From contig JAWJWD010000015.1 in assembly GCA_034766995.1 (NCBI GenBank), positions 75,001-139,000 on the forward strand: a stretch of DNA of 64,000 bases. Reading direction: 5' to 3'. How positions within the stretch are numbered: the stretch's first letter is position 1; every line of letters begins with the position of its first letter. The DNA is from Acanthacorydalis orientalis. Taxonomy: Eukaryota; Arthropoda; Insecta; Megaloptera; Corydalidae. Below are positions 8,193-18,965 of this stretch, piece after piece. The translations under genes and the position numbers were made by a program. The notes below the pieces were generated by a model, which worked only from the letters and a program-made list of their open reading frames with translations, was not told the DNA's origin and did not search any database.

Positions 8193-9461
8193 GTGCCGTC
8201 CGAGTACGACGGCGCAGTCACGGCCGTCGAAACTTTCGCTCGGGATAAACCGAACGTCGGTTTCGTCGAGAATCGACTTCCGGACGAAGAATCTAAGAAG
8301 AACGACACAAGAAAAACGAGCGAGGAAGAATCGCCTCCATCGACGGCATTCATGTCGCAACGGAGACGGAAGAAGTCGGACGCACCGCAGCGAAACTCGA
8401 AGAATAGAGGAAACGACGAATCCGGATTCCAGTTTGAACGTGATTACTGTCGAAGAGTCGGACGCAGACCGGCAGAACGCCGAGGCGGAATTCGAGATGT
8501 CGGAAATAAAAATCCGCATAGCGCGAACGCGGTATCGGGTTCTAACGACGAGGCCGATTCGAATCGTTATCGTTTTTCGGCCACGATCGAACGGCTTCTC
8601 GATTCCGGAGCGACAGAGCGTCTGATCGGCGGTCGCGATCGGCTCGGTAACGAAAAGGAACTCGAGGTTCCTGTACGAATCGAAGTCGCCAAGACCGGAG
8701 CACCGCTTCGAGACCGAAAAACAGGACAAGTTCGACTGACGAGCATCTTCGATGCTCGTTTCGCGCGTTTCAACTCTGATTCGAGTTGTTTCAGATGCGA
8801 CGTCGGTAGAGAGTACGTTTGGAAACAGGTAAAGTGGAGCTTCGGAGACGAACGGATCCGGTTCGAATTCACCGTCCGGTATACGCTCAGGCGGAACGGC
8901 GTCGCCGAAAAGACGAACGGACCCGTTTTAGAACGAGCCCGATGCACGTTACTCGACGGCGAGCTCGAAAAAACGTTTCGACCAGAAGCGGTCCTCGTGG
9001 CCGCGTATCCGATCGATCGAAGTCCCGCGTCGTCCTTGAATCGTAAAGTCCGAGCGGCTGTTCGGTTCGACGAAAAACCGAACCTCGCAGGACCGAAAGT
9101 ATTCGTGTGTGTCGCACGCTCACGACTTCCGAAAGAACCGATACCTGGAAAATTCGACTGTAGATTGTTCGTACGCTGTTTTATAGGACACCGTCCGAGC
9201 CCTAACGATCGAAAAGTAATTTTCGGACGAGACTCGGTTTTCGAAGAAACGAAATTCACTATCGAGAACCTCGGCGGCGAACGATCGGTAAATCGAGAGG
9301 AACCAGGAGAGATAAATGAAGAATACCGAACAGAAGAAGAGGACGAAAAAGAACGTGGACACGACGAGAAAGAACGAGAAGAAACGAAGAAGAGAAAGCC
9401 GAAGGGTCGACAAATTAACCGTACACCGATACGTCTCGTAGATCGACGAGACGAACCGTGA
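8193..9461 (+). pseudogene. Ty1/copia retrotransposon pol remnant (protease and integrase parts)
   Basis: The frame is open for 422 codons but begins at GTG, so no start is implied. It contains a retroviral-type aspartic protease core, L-L-D137-S-G-A-T, followed by a copia-style stretch PVRIEVAKTG. From residue 202 it matches the second half of a copia integrase: CDVGREY, then VRYTLRRNGVAEK, then LEKTFRPEAVLVAAYPIDR, then a segment like the integrase C-terminal domain, and finally an acidic E/K/R-rich tail. The zinc-binding and first catalytic parts of integrase, and all of reverse transcriptase and RNase H, are missing. It is therefore an internally deleted relic, and its long open frame may owe something to the local CG-rich, stop-poor composition. 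Confidence 0.65.
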
Positions 9462-9649
9462 AACCACGATACCCCGAGAACCACGTATATACTCTCTCTC
9501 TCTCTCTTAGACTCTAACCGTTCACTCTCGTCGTCGTCACAGTCATAATAATGGATCTGTATTTTATCGTTTCATTTGTTTGAAATATTCTACTTGTGAT
9601 TAGTTAGCAATCCTAGTAAATTTAACTCGACAACCTGCGCATATTTCAG

Positions 9650-10215
9650 CACGTTAAGAATATTCTTATTACAGATGATTTAATTCGAACTGGTACGTCG
9701 TCAAACATTATTATTTACAAGAATAGGGGTTAGAATATTTAACAAATACATACGATATCATCTGTTTTTAATTCGAATTGGCATTTCGAGTTCTAACTCT
9801 GATGCACTCGTAACCGAAACATATCGTTTAAGAATAAAGTTATCGTAGACGATTTAAATTAAACTGCGAGTCATTTAACTTCAAGATACACAAAGGCCGG
9901 GTCCGAATATTCAACAAATACGTACGATATCATCGACTTTTAATACGAATTAGTATTTCGAGTTCTAACTACGACGCATACGAAACGGAGACATATCGTT
10001 TAGGATTATTCTTGTCGAAGATGATTTAAATTAAACCGGTAAGTATTTAACTAAAGTACACGAGGAAGGTGTCCGAATATCCAATAAGTGCGTTAAATAA
10101 CACCGCTTTTGAATTTCAATTAGCGTTTAGATTCTAAATATGATAAATTTAAAGTTGTTGACATTCTATTGAGAATATTCTTATTATAGATGATTTAAAT
10201 TGAACTCATATGTCA
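9650..10215 (+). repeat. About 170-bp tandem repeat, just over three units
   Basis: The words 'gatgatttaa(a)tt(r)aact', 'cgaatattcaacaaatacg' and 'cgatatcat' recur about every 170 bases, for example near 9675, 9850, 10020 and 10188. Units differ at many sites, so the array is old. No reading frame is kept. Confidence 0.65.
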
Positions 10216-10246
10216 TCAATCATCGATATATATGTGTGTGTATATA

Positions 10247-10535
10247 TGTAGGGGCTTCGCCGCCACCTGCGAGCGTCGCTAGAGGGCGGCGTAAACAGAC
10301 GCTGATACCACGCGCCATCTACGCGATAGGAAGCGGGGCGTCGAGAAGGCCAGTTCCGTCTAGCACGCTTAACGAGCAGCACGCGTGTCGCTCTCGGCTC
10401 GGCCAGATAGGAATCCGCCACACGTGTTGTTTCTAGAGTCTTGTGTGCGTTTTAACAATAAAGCATTTTTATATATCAACATTTCGTTTACTAAGAACCT
10501 GCACTCCCACGATCCTCATCCTCGCGCTAATAACA
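10247..10535 (+). mobile_element. Candidate solo LTR
   Basis: A 289-bp block starts with TGTAGGGGCTTCGCCGCC and ends with GCTAATAACA, so it has the TG...CA ends of an LTR. It carries an AATAAA-type signal in its second half and is followed by 'atcaggggactgatcgc', which could be a primer-binding region. No matching second LTR or coding sequence lies next to it. The superfamily is not determined. Confidence 0.4.
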
Positions 10536-10579
10536 ATCAGGGGACTGATCGCCCGGCGATAAGTCTCCAAATTTATATA

Positions 10580-11594
10580 GGTAATAGTTCAGTTTAAGGA
10601 CTTTAGTGAAAACGCACTTTCAAAATTCAAATTTCTTGCTAAATCGATTAATTACAATGTAAAACGTGATTTAAAGTCGGTAAAGTAACACTTTTTCAGT
10701 AAATAATATGAAAAAAATGTAAAAAAGGGTCTCACTGACAGATGGTACGAGCTGCAAAATATGTATTTTTTTTTTCAAAAAGGGGCTTTTTTATCTCAAA
10801 AAACGGATTTTCACTAAACAATTAGTGGTATAAGCAGTAAATAACCACTTGCACAATATATTTTGTTACGTTTTAAAACAAAAAAACTGTACGTAGAAAA
10901 TTAATGAAAGTAGACATTGACGTGACTCCAACTGTTTCTGCGCGGCGCAGCCATATGCATACGCATCCGTTGTAGTGCGTTTGTATGCATGTAATTTAGT
11001 GACGCTTTTAAAGTGAACGTTTTAAGTAGTCAATATTTATCGTAATGTATAACATTAAAAATAGGCCTCCTTCCCCACACCTTCCCCCTTCGTCACTCTC
11101 ACCTCACCTCACGCCTCGCGGTCGCCTAACCTGTCACCCGTATATAATTAAAAATAGACTCCTTCCACCCCCCTCCCTTCTCTCCTTAAAACGTCACTTG
11201 TTTACACATATATGAACGCGCCATAAGAGATGCGCCGACGAAATAATGACAGCGAATCACGCAAACATCTACTTTCATTAACTTTCTTACACGTACTTTT
11301 TCGCTTTTAAATGTACCAAAATGTATTATACAAGTCATTATTTGATGCTTTTACCGGTAATTGTTTAATGTACAAGCCTTTTTTGAAATAAAAAAGGCCT
11401 TTTTGGTGATAAATTGCAGTTTGTACCATCTGTCCACTGAGACACTTTTTTTTACATTTTTTTCATATTATTTATTGAAAAAGTGCTACTTTCCTGACTT
11501 TAAATCACGTTTTACATTGTAATTAATCGATTTAGCAAGAAATTTGAATTTTTACAGTGCGTTTTCACCAAAGTGATCTATCTGAACTACTACC
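10580..11594. mobile_element. Foldback element, copy 1 (long terminal inverted repeats)
   Basis: The ends mirror each other, starting 'ggtaatagttcag' on the left and the complement of 'ggtagtagttcag' on the right. The mirror continues through 'gaaaacgcact', 'tttcttgctaaatcgatt' and 'gtaaaacgtgatttaaagtc' for at least 180 bases, and more loosely for about 400 bases per arm. No transposase is encoded, so it is a non-autonomous element. A related copy lies at 18018-18965 in the same orientation. Confidence 0.75.
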
Positions 11595-11847
11595 GCACAT
11601 ATTAATTAACAACTAAACTCGATATAATGTAAGAACGAAATGTTTGGTATATTTTTTTAAGGTTATAAATTTATGGTTAATGTCCGATTCTAATATATCG
11701 ATTACCGTATTTGGTTACACGCACAGATGAAATCGATATATAGCGATACGTATTGTTCAAACGAAGATATCAACGATGTACGTATGAATTAATAATTAAA
11801 TTGGAAATAATGCAAGCACAGTTCTAAATATATATGTGTACGATATA

Positions 11848-12789
11848 CGAGGTCAGACAATTAAGTAATGCGACAAAATTCAAAAATCGAGTATATTTAA
11901 AAATTAAGGTACATCGCTGCGATCCCCTTCAAAGTAGTCCCCTCCCGCATCTATACACTTATTCCAGCGAGTTTTCCAGTTTTCGTAACAATTCTGGAAC
12001 ACTTCTTGTGGGACCTCTCCGAGTACCCTCGTCACAGATTCTTGGATATCTTCGACGGAGTCAAAGTGTCGACCTTTGACGAATTTTTTCATATGGGGGA
12101 ATAGGAAAAAGTCGCAGGTGGACATGTCCGGTGAATAGGGCGGTTGTGGTAACGTTGCGATGCCTTTAGACGCCAAAAACTGAGAGACACTGAACGCACT
12201 GTGACAGGGAGCATTGTCGTGATGCAGAACCCAAGTCTTCGCGATCTCTGGACTCACTCTGAGCACACTTTTTCATAATTTTTCGAGCACATTGCGGTGG
12301 AATACTTGATTTATGGTTCGTCCAGGTGGTACGAACTCTTTGTGAACCACCCCTTTGCTGTCGAAGAAGCAAATCAACATGGTTTTCACTTTGGACTTGC
12401 TCATTCTCGCCTTCTTTGGCCTTGGTGCTCCAGGGGACAGCCACTGTTGGCTTTGTCGTTTAGTTTCGGGGTCATATTGAAAGAACCAACTTTCATCACC
12501 AGTAATAACTCGATCGAGAAGAGTACTCACTTTCAGAGGATCACTTTCAACCTGCTCGAGACAATCTTGAGCGATCTCTTGAGCGAAATCTGTTCCATTT
12601 TCGTGACATGCACTACTCGCGCGTTGTTACAAAACACTAAACAGCTGGCGAAGAAATGATCGTACGAAGGTGGTCAAGGTCTCAATCGAGAGAGTAGGGA
12701 TCTGCTATTACGGTGGCGGAGTTACAGGTTCGCAGTGTTACCACAGGCCGAGAAAAAAATCGGTCGCATTACTTAATTGTCTGACCTCG
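11848..12789 (-). mobile_element. mariner element, internally deleted
   Basis: The terminal inverted repeats begin 'cgaggtcagacaattaagt' on both sides and are flanked by TA duplications (11846-11847 and 12790-12791). At about 940 bp it is shorter than a complete mariner (about 1.3 kb). Most of the N-terminal DNA-binding half has been lost. Confidence 0.85.
11904..12601 (-). pseudogene. mariner transposase (DD34D), broken
   Basis: Reading on the minus strand there are two blocks. The first holds VITGDESWFFQYDPETK with the first catalytic Asp. The second holds HHDNAPCH and then PPYSPDMSTCDFFLFP, with exactly 34 residues between the second and third Asp, the mariner spacing. The blocks are in different frames, so at least one indel separates them near 12267-12273. 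The helix-turn-helix region is missing. All three catalytic Asp codons survive, but the protein cannot be made whole. Confidence 0.85.
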
Positions 12790-13099
12790 TATCCATCCGT
12801 TCGTTCCATCTTTGTCTGAAAACAAATTCGGCTATTTATATATTAGAATCAGACTTTATATATAAATTTATACTTAACAATTTGTGCTTGCATTATTTCC
12901 ATTTTAATTATTAATTCATACGTACATCGTTGATATCTTCGTTTGAACAATACCTATCGCTATATATCGATTTCATCTGTGCGTGTAACCAAATACGGTA
13001 ATCGATATATTAGAATCGGACATTAACCATAAATTTATAACCTTAAAAAAATATACCAAACATTTTGTTCTTAAATTATATCGAGTTTAGTTGTTAATT

Positions 13100-13470
13100 C
13101 GTATGACCTCCTAACCGCGAGATGACCTCCTCATCGCTGGCATCGACGAGGAACGTCCTTTCATCGAGGCGCCGGATGACTGCGCGGGCCTGTGTCGACG
13201 GCTCGAGCGGATTCTCGACGGAGTCCGGCCTGCAGAAGGTGTGCGAGCAAGTTTGTAGGCGCTCGAAGGTGAAAGGCCGGCGCTCGACATGTCTAGCCGC
13301 CGGGACCGGCCGAAGGGCTTCGACAGCGAAAGCTCTCCTCGGATGCGCAGAAACATGCCGGAAAACAATTTCAGCCGGTGACGCTCGGTGATCCTGTTTA
13401 AAAACCGTGCGGAGGCCGAGCGGTACTGTCGGTAGCGTTCGCGACCGCGGCGTCTCTGGACCGCATCGTC
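13100..13470. other. GC-rich stretch without a recognised gene
   Basis: Open frames exist on both strands (minus-strand ORF 13632-13111, plus-strand ORF from 13122), but neither shows a domain. The composition is CpG-rich, unlike the AT-rich element just before it. Confidence 0.3.
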
Positions 13471-13578
13471 GAAGTCTGCTCTACGCTTCTTCTCTGTAAC
13501 AAAAACGAACTCTTTGTCGATCGCGTTGCCACGCGTGACGATGAGTGGATACTCTACGACGATCGGCGAAGTGGCTAG
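13471..13578 (+). pseudogene. mariner transposase fragment (first catalytic block)
   Basis: The plus frame reads EVCSTLLLCNKNELFVDRVA and then TRDDEWILYDDRRSG before a stop. This matches the block around the first catalytic Asp of SETMAR/Hsmar1-like mariners, where the motif is C-D-E-K-W. The mariner family is different from the one at 11848. Only about 36 codons are recognisable. Confidence 0.6.
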
Positions 13579-13683
13579 AACGAGGAGGTGCACCGAGACA
13601 GTTTCAGTCAGTGACGTGGCGTCGTTTAACATGACGTCACTTTTAATATAACATAAGTGCGGTCGATTTCACAGTGGCTCGTT

Positions 13684-13802
13684 CAAGTTACTATTTAGGC
13701 TACGATCGACCGTAAAAAGTTTAAAAATTTAAACGTTTCATAGTAAAACGAGCGGAAATCTTTGTCACAGCTAGTCGTATGGAAACTTTTTTGATCCGGT
13801 GT
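13684..13802 (-). mobile_element. Tc1-like element terminus, fragment
   Basis: Read on the minus strand, 'ggatcaaaaaagtttccat' and the next 100 bases match the left end of the Tc1 element starting near 33177, down to 'cctaaatagtaactt'. Only the terminal part is present. Confidence 0.55.
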
Positions 13803-14346
13803 ATACGTATATACAGTATGGGCCATGAAGGTCTCGCACATTTTGAGAAGGTATAAAAAATGAACGAAGCTATCGATTTAGAAAAAAAAATGTATTTATT
13901 TCGGAATTTAATTTAACAGGCGTTTTACAGTGAAAAAGATCGAACGTATCGAGAGATCGGAACTCGCGCCGTTCGGAAGGAAGTCGAAGACCGTCTCTCG
14001 TTTCTACAGCGCGTGTTCGATATATCTTCGTCGTAACCGCACGTATCCGGTATCGGATCGGTATCTACCGAAAAGTCTTCGATCCGTTTCGGATATCGTG
14101 TCGTGAAGGACCGCACGATTATCGTTTCACCGAGTATCGAGTTTTCATTTAAATCCGAGTACGTAGCGTGTCCCGAATCGATCGACGTTCTCGATCGGGT
14201 CGGATCGTAACGGAGCTGAAAAACAAAACCGAACCGAACGGTACCGGCTCGGAACGTAGAATATTCATCGACGGACGAACAACGATCCAAATACGATCCG
14301 AGGCCGTACGATCTCGCTTCTCGTGCGACGGCGCATGCTTCCTCGG
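13803..14346. other. No recognised gene
   Basis: Mixed sequence with CpG-rich short frames on both strands and no domain. The string 'tatacagtatgggccatgaa' near 13812 could be the end of a further Tc1/mariner element, but no partner end was found. Confidence 0.3.
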
Positions 14347-14451
14347 TTACGCCCGCGTGCAGGAGAACTTCTCGCAGACCTCACACCTGTGCTTCCGTTC
14401 GCCGGCGTGGCTCCGGAAGTGGACCTCGAGCTCGTGTACGTGCACGAGGTT
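14347..14451 (-). pseudogene. C2H2 zinc-finger gene fragment
   Basis: The minus frame reads HELEVHFRSHAGERKHRCEV followed by CEKFSCTRA and a stop. This has the L-x2-H-x3-H end of one finger, the H-x-G-E-[RK]-x linker and the C-x2-C start of the next. Only about 35 codons are recognisable, and neither neighbour finger is complete. It looks like a stray fragment of a host zinc-finger gene or of a mobile element that captured one. Confidence 0.5.
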
Positions 14452-14664
14452 TGAAGCCCCGTGCACACTACTGACACGTTACGTACAATTACGTGATAAG
14501 ACCGTACGTGAGAGCTACTTTTTCATTGGTTTCGGTGGTATCGATGCACACTACAGTCACTGTATGCATATCACGCACGACAAATACGGTTCTTATCTAT
14601 GCCACGTTCTCATATGTATCTGTTTCTGCAGACATTTCGTGACACAATAACACTTCTGAATCTT

Positions 14665-15215
14665 CGAAGCTCGCGTAGTCTTTTCGTGCATGTCCGTTCG
14701 TTATGTAATTTTTATATACTCTATTTTTCGATGTTCGAGTCGTTTGTAATTTCTATAGTCTATTTTTCGACGTCTATAGTCTATTCTCTGGCCGTGCAGG
14801 AGATTCCCGAAGTACGTCCGCTCCGGCCGACGTTAAACTCCGTAAACGTCCGGGAAGTTCTCTTCCGATCGAAAAACAAAGCCGTTCCGTAAATATATGT
14901 GTTTTCATTTCCTTTTTTTATTATGTAAAAACATAAGACTGTAAAGCATGAGCGACGACACGAGTCATAGAAGCCGACGCTCTTCGGTTCTCGCCGTGGA
15001 CCGTTCGCACCGACTGGAAATCACCCCGACCGACGAGGAAGAGTGAGGCCGTGCCGTTCGGATCGCGTCGCCAACGGTCGAGTTTTCAATTGATTAGAAG
15101 CTCGCGTACTCTTTTCGTGCATGTCCGTTCATTATGTAATTTTTATATACTCTATTCTTTGACGTTCGAGTCGTTTGCAATTTTTATATAGTCCATTTTT
15201 TGATGTTCGAGTCGA
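14665..15215 (+). repeat. Direct duplication of about 115 bp, 431 bp apart
   Basis: The block starting 'gaagctcgcgta.tcttttcg' near 14666 recurs near 15097, including 'tgcatgtccgtt', 'tatgtaatttttatatactc' and 'gttcgagtcgttt'. Within each block the phrase 'gtctatttttcgacg' is itself repeated. The sequence between the copies is CpG-rich and without a gene. Confidence 0.65.
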
Positions 15216-15368
15216 TTATTATTGTAATAAAGTTAACGCTTAATTTATTTCATATCCTCGACCTGGTTTCATTTCGTGGCATAACCTTAAGTCACAGAAC
15301 AAAAGCGAGGAGCATCACAGAGAACAGGCGAATATCTCAAAAAAAAAAAATGATAAACAGACCCGACC

Positions 15369-16174
15369 TCGCTCGACATAGTACAAACAATCTACGTTAA
15401 GATACAGCCTCCTATCTATATTCACGGTCATCCGAGAGGACGTAGGAATTTTTTCGACATAGTTCACACAATCTATGTCGAGATACAATCCCTTGTCTAT
15501 ATTCATGGTCATCCGAGAGGACGTAGGAGTTTTTTCAACATAGTTCAGACACTCTACGTTAAGAAACAACACTGTATTTATATTCACGGTCATCCGAGAC
15601 GACGTAGGAATTTTTTCAACATGGATCAAACATTCTACGATAAGAACCAGCCCCTTATCTATATTCACGGTCATTCGAGAGGACGTAGGAATTTTTTCGA
15701 CATAGTTCACACAATCTATGTTGAGATACAATCCCTTATCTATATTAATGGTCATCCGAGAGGACGTAGAAATTTTTTCAACCTAGCTCAGACACTCTAC
15801 GTTAAGAAACAACTCCTTGTCTATTATTCATGGTCATCCGAGAGGACGTAGGAGTTTTTTCAACATAGTTCAGACACTCTACGTTAAGAAACAACACTGT
15901 ATTTATATTCACGGTCATACGAGAGGATGTAGGAATTTTTTCAACATGGATCAAACATTCTACGATAAGAACCAACCCCTTATCTATATTCACGGTCATC
16001 CGAGACGACGTAGGAATTTTTTCAACATAGATCAAACACTCTATGTTAAGAAACAACCCTGTATTTATATTCACGGTCATCCGAGAGGACGTAGGAATTT
16101 TTTCAACATGGATCAAACAATCTTCGTTAAGATACAACCGTTTATATACATTCACGGTCATCCGAGAGGACGTA
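15369..16174 (+). repeat. 81-bp minisatellite, about 10 units
   Basis: The word 'ggtcatncgag' starts at 15426, 15507, 15588, 15669, 15750, 15832, 15913, 15994, 16075 and 16156. All spacings are 81 except one of 82. Because 81 is a multiple of 3, the array is open on the plus strand (unit IYIHGHPRGRRNFFN..., 27 residues) and on the minus strand (unit MTVNIDKGLVLIVECLIHVE...). Unit subtypes recur in order, so multi-unit blocks have been duplicated. The single 82-bp unit shifts both frames. Whether it is translated is unknown; I treat it as a repeat, not a gene. Confidence 0.85.
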
Positions 16175-16175
16175 C

Positions 16176-16300
16176 GTGCGATCCGATGTCGACTCCTGGA
16201 TCTCCTCGTCGTCCAAGCTCGCCGCCGCCGGGATCCACGCGCTGTCCGAAAAGGTCTCTCCTGTCGGTTCAGCTCGCGGTACGGCGTTCCGGGAGACACG
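16176..16300 (+). pseudogene. Possible mariner C-terminal fragment
   Basis: The frame VRSDVDSWISSSSKLAAAGI followed by HALSEK resembles the C-terminal 'D-x-W-I-x-S-K ... GI-x-x-LPE' segment of some mariner transposases. The match is short and starts right at the edge of the minisatellite. It is weak and could be chance. Confidence 0.3.
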
Positions 16301-17455
16301 TTCGCTCACGGCCTCGTCCGACGTTGCTCCGCTCCCGTCGCGGTCGACGACGGAGTAGACCGTCGGACGCTACGCTCGACCTCTGTGACCGCCGATCGTC
16401 GCGCACGCCTGCGGATCGCCACGGTGGCGACGTCGAGCAGAACTAATCGCAAAAACAGCGTTTCGATGAATTTTCCTCGTCGGCGTCGCGAACACCGTAG
16501 CTCCGATCGCTCTCCGCGCGACTCGTACCTTTTAGGAATAAACGACGCTTCTTCGTCCGAAACGTTTCGGAAACGCCTCCCGTTCGTCGACCCTGGTACG
16601 ATACGTTCTATGAACCCGGATCTCACGCACCTCCAGGAGCGCCTACGACCCTACAGGGTTACGTGCCGGTCGGATCTTCAGCGAGCCGGGCTCTATAAAC
16701 AGTACACGGTGAAATAACTCGGTCTCACTAACGAAGTCCGCCCGGAACTTTCGCCCTCGCGGAAAGTACGGTCTACTTTTAATATAGTCGACGATTAGAT
16801 CGTCCTCTCGATTCGAACAGAGCGACCTAAACCGCACGATTAATCCTCACTTTCGAGTAATTCACATTCGATCCGACGACATGTTCGCCCACGGTATCGT
16901 TCACGGCACGCTGGAGGAAAGCGAAAGGAAACGCTTACTCGTGAGGATGCGTTTCGTAGACGGAAACTGCACGACGACAAAATTAATTAACCACGACGAT
17001 CGACACGATAAAAATCATCGATAAATAACGATAAATAGAGCCGACAATTAAAACGCGCAAGAACTTTTTGAAACTAAAGTAAGAGGGCGACCGCTCGCGA
17101 CAGAGAAGGTCCTCAAAACGAGAACCGCGGGCGGACCGACCGATACTTATTTCTCGGAACGTTTTCCGATATTCGGAAAACGAATCGTGACACGAACGTG
17201 ATCGTCACACACTACCGTATCGTCGTAATACGCTATCGACACTATCACGTAAGACCGGCGATTTGTTCGCGCACCACTATCGTACGGCCGGACGCCGTCG
17301 ATTTTATTATCGAAATTATAACGGAGAGCGAAACGAGCGGTTCATCCGAGTTCGATGGAGAAATAACAAGCGTCTGTACCGTGAGAGCTCATGATCGAAT
17401 TCGTAAGAAAAAAATCCGGGTTCGTGAGCTAAATTTATAAAGGGAAGGAAAGGCC
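16301..17455. other. CpG-rich stretch without a recognised gene
   Basis: Several frames of 60-220 codons are open on both strands because stop codons are rare in this composition. None shows a domain or a convincing start. Confidence 0.35.
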
Positions 17456-17637
17456 GAGTTCCATCGTCTCGTGGAGGAGCTTCAAAGCACCCCGATCGGT
17501 ACGAGATGTACTTCGGCACGTCGAAAGAAAAATTCGAGTACCTGCGTCGCCTTGTCGAAGACGATACAAGATCCGAGAACACACGACAGCGAGACGCCGT
17601 CGGTACGGAAGAAGAACTCGCCCCGTGTTCAAGGTAA
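17456..17637 (+). pseudogene. PIF/Harbinger (HARBI1-like) transposase N-terminal fragment
   Basis: One frame reads EFHRLVEELQST. A neighbouring frame then reads RYEMYFGTSKEKFEYLRRLV and EDDTRSENTRQRDAVGTEEE up to LAPCSR. This follows the order of HARBI1-like proteins: E-F-H-x-L-V-x-E-L, the 'YFRMS-x-E-x-F-x-x-L' block, then 'R-x-A-I-x-x-E-E-R-L-A'. A frameshift separates the parts. The sequence ends in 'ttcaag gtaagt', a perfect 5' splice-site match where these genes often carry an intron. The catalytic DDE part was not found. Confidence 0.55.
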
Positions 17638-18017
17638 GTTTAACACGAAACAACTGTCTCGATTTACTTATTTACTATTTTCTTGTGACGCCACAACCGT
17701 ACGCCGTACTTCGCCCTCGGAGTTAGAGTGCGAAGTGGAACGTAGAGCCGTCGACGAACTTTCTACGTTCTCGATGTCCGTCGTCGTTTTTCGAGTACGT
17801 GAAGACGGTATCGAAAAATACATTCCCCTCTCGAACTTCAGGTGGCTGTGAAATGCGACACTCGCCGAGCGGCGTCTCCACTTTTTTCTGCCGTTCACGA
17901 AACTTTTTAAATCGAATACCTTATTTTTAGATTTCTTGCCGCTGGAAGCTCTTCCGAGAGCTCTGAATTCAGTCATCGCGTGGGATTCAGCGCAGTAGGC
18001 TATTTTCAATTAGAATC
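17638..18017. other. No recognised gene
   Basis: If the splice donor at 17633/17634 is real, this would be intron or decayed transposon sequence. A short plus frame to 17851 shows no domain. Confidence 0.3.
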
Positions 18018-18965
18018 TATAATAGTTCAGTGGAAGGACCTTTGTGGAAACGCACTTTAAAAAAATCAAATTTCTTGCTAAATCGATCGATGACATTGTA
18101 AAACGTGATTTTAAGTCGGAAGAGAAAGACTTTCGCAATAAATAATATGAAAAAACAGTAAGAAAAGTGACCGATTGACAGAAGGTACAAAATGCAAAGA
18201 GAGTCTTTTTTTATTTCAAACGATTTTCCATTGAACAATTACCGGCGAGAGCACCGAATAATCACTTGCATAATACATTTTTCTACATTTAAAAGCTGAA
18301 AGGTTCGCGTAACGAACCTAATGAAACTAGATATTCGCGTGATTCGTCCATCACTATTCCGCGCGGCGCATCCATTATGGCGCGTTCATATGCGTGTGAA
18401 CAAGTGACGCTTTTATAAATAATTATTATCACAAACTATTTGCACTCAGGGCTGTATACCTACACTTGGCCGGGACAAAAAAGTGTGAAGGTAGTCTAAT
18501 TTTAATTCTATAAATCAGAATATAACACTGACTGGTCGAAATCGGACTTTAAAACCGTCACTAATTTACATGCATATGACCGCACCACGACGGATGCGTA
18601 TGAAAATGGACGAGCCGCGCATATAAATAACAGGGAGTCAAGCGAATGTCCGGTTTCATTAAATTTTTCACGCGAACTTTTTCGCCTTTAAATGTAGAAA
18701 AATGTATTATGCAAGTGATCATTCAGTGCTTTTATCGATAAATGTTCAATGAAAACGCGTTTTTTACGATAAAAAAGGGCCTTTTTCGAGATAAAAAAAG
18801 ACCATTTTATACAATTCGTACATTCTGTCAGTCGGTCACTCTTTTGACTGTATTTTCATATTATTTATTTCAAAATCCTTGCTGCCCCGACTTAAAATCA
18901 ATTTAGCAACAAATCTGAATTTTTAAAGTGCGTTTTCACTCGAGTTCTTAAAATGAGCTCTTACC
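18018..18965. mobile_element. Foldback element, copy 2
   Basis: Same family as the element at 10580. The left arm carries 'aatagttcag', 'gaaacgcacttt', 'tttcttgctaaatcgat' and 'gtaaaacgtgatttt'. The right arm mirrors it to 'gagctcttacc'. The arms are more diverged than in copy 1 and the centre differs. Nothing is encoded. Confidence 0.75.

Larger units (their letters stand above)
11604..13099. mobile_element. Second inverted-repeat element, interrupted by a mariner
   Basis: The arm 'aattaacaactaaactcga' at the left is the complement of the sequence ending at 13099. About 225 bases of arm match on either side, including 'gttacacgcacagatgaaat' and 'atatcaacgatgtacg'. The mariner sits in the middle, near the centre of the palindrome. 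The left end is only about 10 bases from the preceding foldback element. Confidence 0.7.

Noticed and set aside
8567..9484. 305-codon minus-strand frame opposite the copia relic
   Set aside because: R/S/T-rich shadow with no motif; the plus strand has clear protease and integrase signatures.
13111..13632. 173-codon minus-strand frame
   Set aside because: Overlaps a recognisable plus-strand mariner block; no domain on the minus strand.
15369..16174. CRISPR-like array
   Set aside because: The whole 81-bp unit is repeated, with no short constant repeat and unique spacers, and the context is eukaryotic.
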